In this document: one piece after another, positions 61,664 to 64,000 of the stretch
Numbering within the stretch: position 1 is the stretch's first letter
Layout: every line of letters starts with the position of its first letter
Assembly (NCBI RefSeq): GCF_039542905.1
Contig: NZ_BAABIS010000001.1
Span: 3,410,001 to 3,474,000, forward strand
DNA: 64,000 nucleotides
Origin: Kitasatospora terrestris
Lineage (GTDB): Bacteria > Actinomycetota > Actinomycetes > Streptomycetales > Streptomycetaceae
Reading direction: 5' to 3'
Made by a program: the position numbers and the translations under genes
Notes under the pieces: generated by a model
Database searches by the model: none
What the model was told of the DNA's origin: nothing
The model's input: only the letters and a program-made list of their open reading frames with translations

Positions 61664-63439
61664 TCAGCCGTTTCGCCGGAGGGCCGCCCAGGGTGACGGC
61701 AGAGCGGCGAGCCACGCCAGCGTCCGGTTGAGCGCCACCCGCGGCCGTGCCGTCCATCGCACGCCCAGCCGGGTCAGCCGCGCCCACCAGTCCCGCTCCG
61801 CGCCGCGCAGGCCCCACCAGCGGACCAGCACCGCGCCCGGCACCGCCGCCAGCGCCAGCCAGCCCGCCGCGGCCACCCCGGTCTGCCAGACGGACGGCCC
61901 CAGTGCCGACATCCGCCCCGCCCCGAGCGCACCGCCCGCCGCCCACGCCACCACCGCCGCCGCGATCCCCGCGCACCCCGCCGCCCCGAGCGCCGCCACC
62001 GCCGTCCCCCGCACCCCCCACCGCCCGCCGTCCCGCAGGGCACCGGCCGGGCCCTGCGCGGCGTCGGCGTACCGCCCGCCGGAGTGCCGCGAGCCGCCCG
62101 GGTACCACCGACCGCCGGGGCCGTGCCCCGCGTCGGCCGCCCCCACCGCGCCGTGGTCTCCGTAGCCGTGGTCTCCGTAGCCGTGGTCTCCGTAGCGGGC
62201 CGAGCCGAACGGGGCCCGGCCGTCGGCGGCCACCACCCGGCCCCGCAGGACCCGCGACCCGTCGCCGGAAGCGCCGTACTCCACCGGGTCGACCAGGTCC
62301 CCCGCCCTCTCAGGTCCCGCCGGGTCGGCCGGGTACCGGGAGTCCGCCTCGATCGCCGCCCGGCCGAGGAGCAGCGCGGGCAGGACGCCCGCCCCCAGCG
62401 GCAGGGCGCAGGCCAGCAGCCCCCAGCCCGCACCGCCCGGCGCGGGTACCAGCGCGAACAGCGGGAAGTCGGGCACCGCGCCCAGCCGGGTGCCGAGCGG
62501 CGCCGCCACCGTCCCCGTGCCGACCGCGAAGCCCGGGCCGAGCGCGTACGCCGCCGCCCAGACCACCGCGTTCGGCAGCAGCGCGGCGCACGCCAGCAGG
62601 ATCCCGAGCCAGTCCGCCGGCCCGCTCCCGAGCAGCCGTGCCGACCGGCCCGCCGTGCCCAGCACCACCGCGAGGACCAGCACCGCTCCCCCGGCCGCCA
62701 CCATCGCCAGCAGCCACAGCGCGGCTGCCCGGCCGGCCACCCGGGCCGCCCCGGCGGGCCGGAGCGCCGCCGGCACCCGGTGCGACCAGCGGCCCGTCCG
62801 GCGTTCGCCCCCGCCGGCCCCGCGGGTCCCGTCGACCCCGCCGGCCGCCCGGTGCGCGGCCGGGCGGACAGCACGTCGGGCGGCCGGGTGCCGGGCCGTC
62901 CCGTCCCGGTGGGCGCCGCGCAGGCCGGCCCGTACGCCGGTGGTCAGCGCGGCTGCGGCGAGTGCCGCCACCGCCGCCAGGTCGGCCACCGGACGGGCGC
63001 GCAGGGTCGCGTCCGGTACCGCGCACTGTGCCACCGCCCCGGCCGCCACCAGCAGGTATCCGGCGCCCACCGCCAGCGGGGCGCGCCAGCTGAACCGTCC
63101 GCGCCGGGCGATGCGCCGCCCCGCGCGGTGCAGCAGGACCGCCGCGACCACGGTCAGCAGCAGCGGGGCGACCGTCACCGGCGCTTCCTCCACGCCTCTG
63201 CGCAGCGGTCCGCCGTGGCCGAGCAGCCAGACCGCGGACGCCACCCGGGCCGCTGCGGGCGCGGTGTCGTCGCCGTACGGGGCCAGGACCCACAGGCCCA
63301 GCACGGGGACCGCGACCAGGGAGAAGGTGAGCAGCCCGGCACGGACCCCGGCGAGCAGGTCGGCGAGGGCCGAACGGGCACCCAGTTCGCCCGGCAGCCC
63401 CAGAATCGGACGACCCATCAGCTGCGTCATGGGCTTCAT
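61664..63439 (-). CDS. DUF6350 (PerM-like) polytopic membrane protein
   Basis: A 591-residue membrane protein with at least eight hydrophobic segments ('GLLTFSLVAVPVLGLWVLAPY', 'VTVAPLLLTVVAAVLLHRAG', '[19 protein letters not shown]', 'GILLACAALLPNAVVWAAAYALGPGF', 'VWQTGVAAAGWLALAAVPGAVLVRW'). 'PNAVVWAAAYALGPGFAVGTGT' is the family hallmark; homologues are annotated as cell division protein PerM. A cytoplasmic loop carries a Tyr-Gly-Asp-His-Gly triplicate encoded by a 15-bp tandem repeat. Two starts are possible (ATG 63439, with GGGAG upstream, or 63427). A TTGACA occurs about 35 bases upstream of the start. Confidence 0.85.
   Translation of the reverse strand: MKPMTQLMGRPILGLPGELGARSALADLLAGVRAGLLTFSLVAVPVLGLWVLAPYGDDTAPAAARVASAVWLLGHGGPLRRGVEEAPVTVAPLLLTVVAAVLLHRAGRRIARRGRFSWRAPLAVGAGYLLVAAGAVAQCAVPDATLRARPVADLAAVAALAAAALTTGVRAGLRGAHRDGTARHPAARRAVRPAAHRAAGGVDGTRGAGGGERRTGRWSHRVPAALRPAGAARVAGRAAALWLLAMVAAGGAVLVLAVVLGTAGRSARLLGSGPADWLGILLACAALLPNAVVWAAAYALGPGFAVGTGTVAAPLGTRLGAVPDFPLFALVPAPGGAGWGLLACALPLGAGVLPALLLGRAAIEADSRYPADPAGPERAGDLVDPVEYGASGDGSRVLRGRVVAADGRAPFGSARYGDHGYGDHGYGDHGAVGAADAGHGPGGRWYPGGSRHSGGRYADAAQGPAGALRDGGRWGVRGTAVAALGAAGCAGIAAAVVAWAAGGALGAGRMSALGPSVWQTGVAAAGWLALAAVPGAVLVRWWGLRGAERDWWARLTRLGVRWTARPRVALNRTLAWLAALPSPWAALRRNG
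62150..62194. repeat. 15-bp tandem repeat inside the DUF6350 gene
   Basis: Three adjacent copies of a 15-bp unit (62150, 62165, 62180), encoding three Tyr-Gly-Asp-His-Gly pentapeptides. Copy number is likely to vary between strains. Confidence 0.85.
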
Positions 63440-63553
63440 GCTCCCAAGATCACCCGTTGCGGGGTGTCAACGGGCGAACCTTCGCCGTGTCCCTGATTAT
63501 CAGGCTATGTGCGTAATTCCGGGACGCCCGTCCGGTGGGGAGGTCCACGCCCG

Positions 63554-64000
63554 GTGACCACCCCCTCGCCCCCGACCTCGCCCGAGACCGCCGAGCCCCC
63601 GCAGCCCGGAGGTCCGTCCGCACGCGCCCGGGCCGACGCCGCCAAGGCGCTGCGCCTGCTGACGCCCCGCGAGGCCGAGGTCCTCGCCCGGCTCGCCGCC
63701 GGGGACGACCTGCGCGCCGCCGCCGACCACCTCGACCTGGCGCCCGCCACCGTGCGCGCCTACGTCCACCGCGCGATGCGCAAGCTCGGCGTCAGCAGCC
63801 GGGACGAGGCCCTCGCCCTCACCGGCCTGCTCGCCGGCCCCACCCCGGCGCCCGCACCGGCCTCCGCGCCCGCACCGCCGCCGACACCGGGCGCAGCCCC
63901 GGCCCCACCGCCCGCTGCGGCTGCGCCCCTCAGCCCGAGCCCGACCGCCACGACGCCGACCACGCCTCCGGCCCCCGCGACTACGCCTCCGGCCCCCGCG
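63554..64000 (+). CDS. LuxR-type HTH protein, 3' end outside the window
   Basis: The 149 codons visible encode a GerE/LuxR helix-turn-helix near residues 32-95: 'LRLLTPREAEVLARLAAGDDLRAAADHLDLAPATVRAYVHRAMRKLGVSSRDEAL' in pieces, with the typical Thr-Pro-Arg-Glu-x-Glu-Val-Leu start. The rest is a Pro/Ala/Thr-rich tail that runs off the window with a 21-bp repeat (Thr-Pro-Pro-Ala-Pro-Ala-Thr). No receiver domain precedes it, so it is a stand-alone HTH protein. GTG 63554 is the first suitable start; the ribosome site is weak. Confidence 0.75.
   Translation, partial: MTTPSPPTSPETAEPPQPGGPSARARADAAKALRLLTPREAEVLARLAAGDDLRAAADHLDLAPATVRAYVHRAMRKLGVSSRDEALALTGLLAGPTPAPAPASAPAPPPTPGAAPAPPPAAAAPLSPSPTATTPTTPPAPATTPPAPA

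Overview
The window is chromosomal DNA from a high-GC actinomycete, almost certainly Streptomycetaceae (Streptomyces or Kitasatospora). Third codon positions are strongly G/C-biased, many starts are GTG, several promoters appear leaderless, and the gene order (deoC, sigQ-afsQ1-afsQ2-afsQ3, add, cdd/deoA with a BMP-type nucleoside ABC transporter, sdhCDAB, trpS, mdh-folD, purH-purN) matches the conserved core of Streptomyces chromosomes. No IS element, prophage, CRISPR array, rRNA or tRNA gene was seen.

Layout. 34-1728: a secreted LamG protein and a divergently placed Clp_N/HTH protein. 1849-6055: deoC, an aldehyde dehydrogenase, a catalytically incomplete ALDH paralogue and a uridine kinase. 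6233-9813: the sigQ / afsQ1-afsQ2-afsQ3 signalling locus. 9940-12516: VanZ-like, lipoprotein, PspC and Ala/Pro-rich secreted proteins. 12712-18471: adenosine deaminase, an ArsR-SRPBCC pair, a degenerate repeat cluster, a LysR/MFS pair and a Uma2 plus Imm21-like pair. 18434-25537 (minus strand): BMP lipoprotein, ABC ATPase, two permeases, cytidine deaminase and thymidine phosphorylase. 25805-31773: M20 amidohydrolase, S53 protease, SDR, a UraD-like protein with an apparent CTG start, and a lipoprotein. 31985-35395: succinate dehydrogenase. 35441-53454: cell-envelope genes (two paralogous membrane proteins, a VCBS-type secreted protein, a D,D-carboxypeptidase, a BrkB-type protein, two large CDP-glycerol glycerophosphotransferase-like proteins, a GT39-like protein) with trpS, a 2'-5' RNA ligase-like protein and a CNNM/CBS protein among them. 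53537-60193: mdh, DUF3017, folD, small membrane proteins, purH and purN. 60613-64000: membrane proteins and the start of a LuxR-type HTH gene.

The most coherent signal is a nucleoside regulon. One 12-bp palindrome, CTACGCGCGTAG, or a one-base variant, lies at the promoter of five units in the window: deoC-ALDH-ALDH', add, deoA, the BMP transporter operon and (probably) purN-purH. In every case it sits immediately upstream of, or overlaps, the predicted -10 element, which suggests one repressor controlling nucleoside uptake, deamination, phosphorolysis, deoxyribose breakdown and perhaps late purine synthesis. The regulator itself is not identifiable in the window.

A second theme is leaderless transcription. 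At eight genes a TAnnnT hexamer is followed after exactly 6 nt by the start codon (Clp_N, deoC, add, arsR, MFS, uma2, the lipoprotein at 31773 and the carboxypeptidase); afsQ1 and the BrkB gene show the same spacing with weaker hexamers. This decides several start codons. Most convergent gene pairs are separated by long, perfect terminator hairpins.
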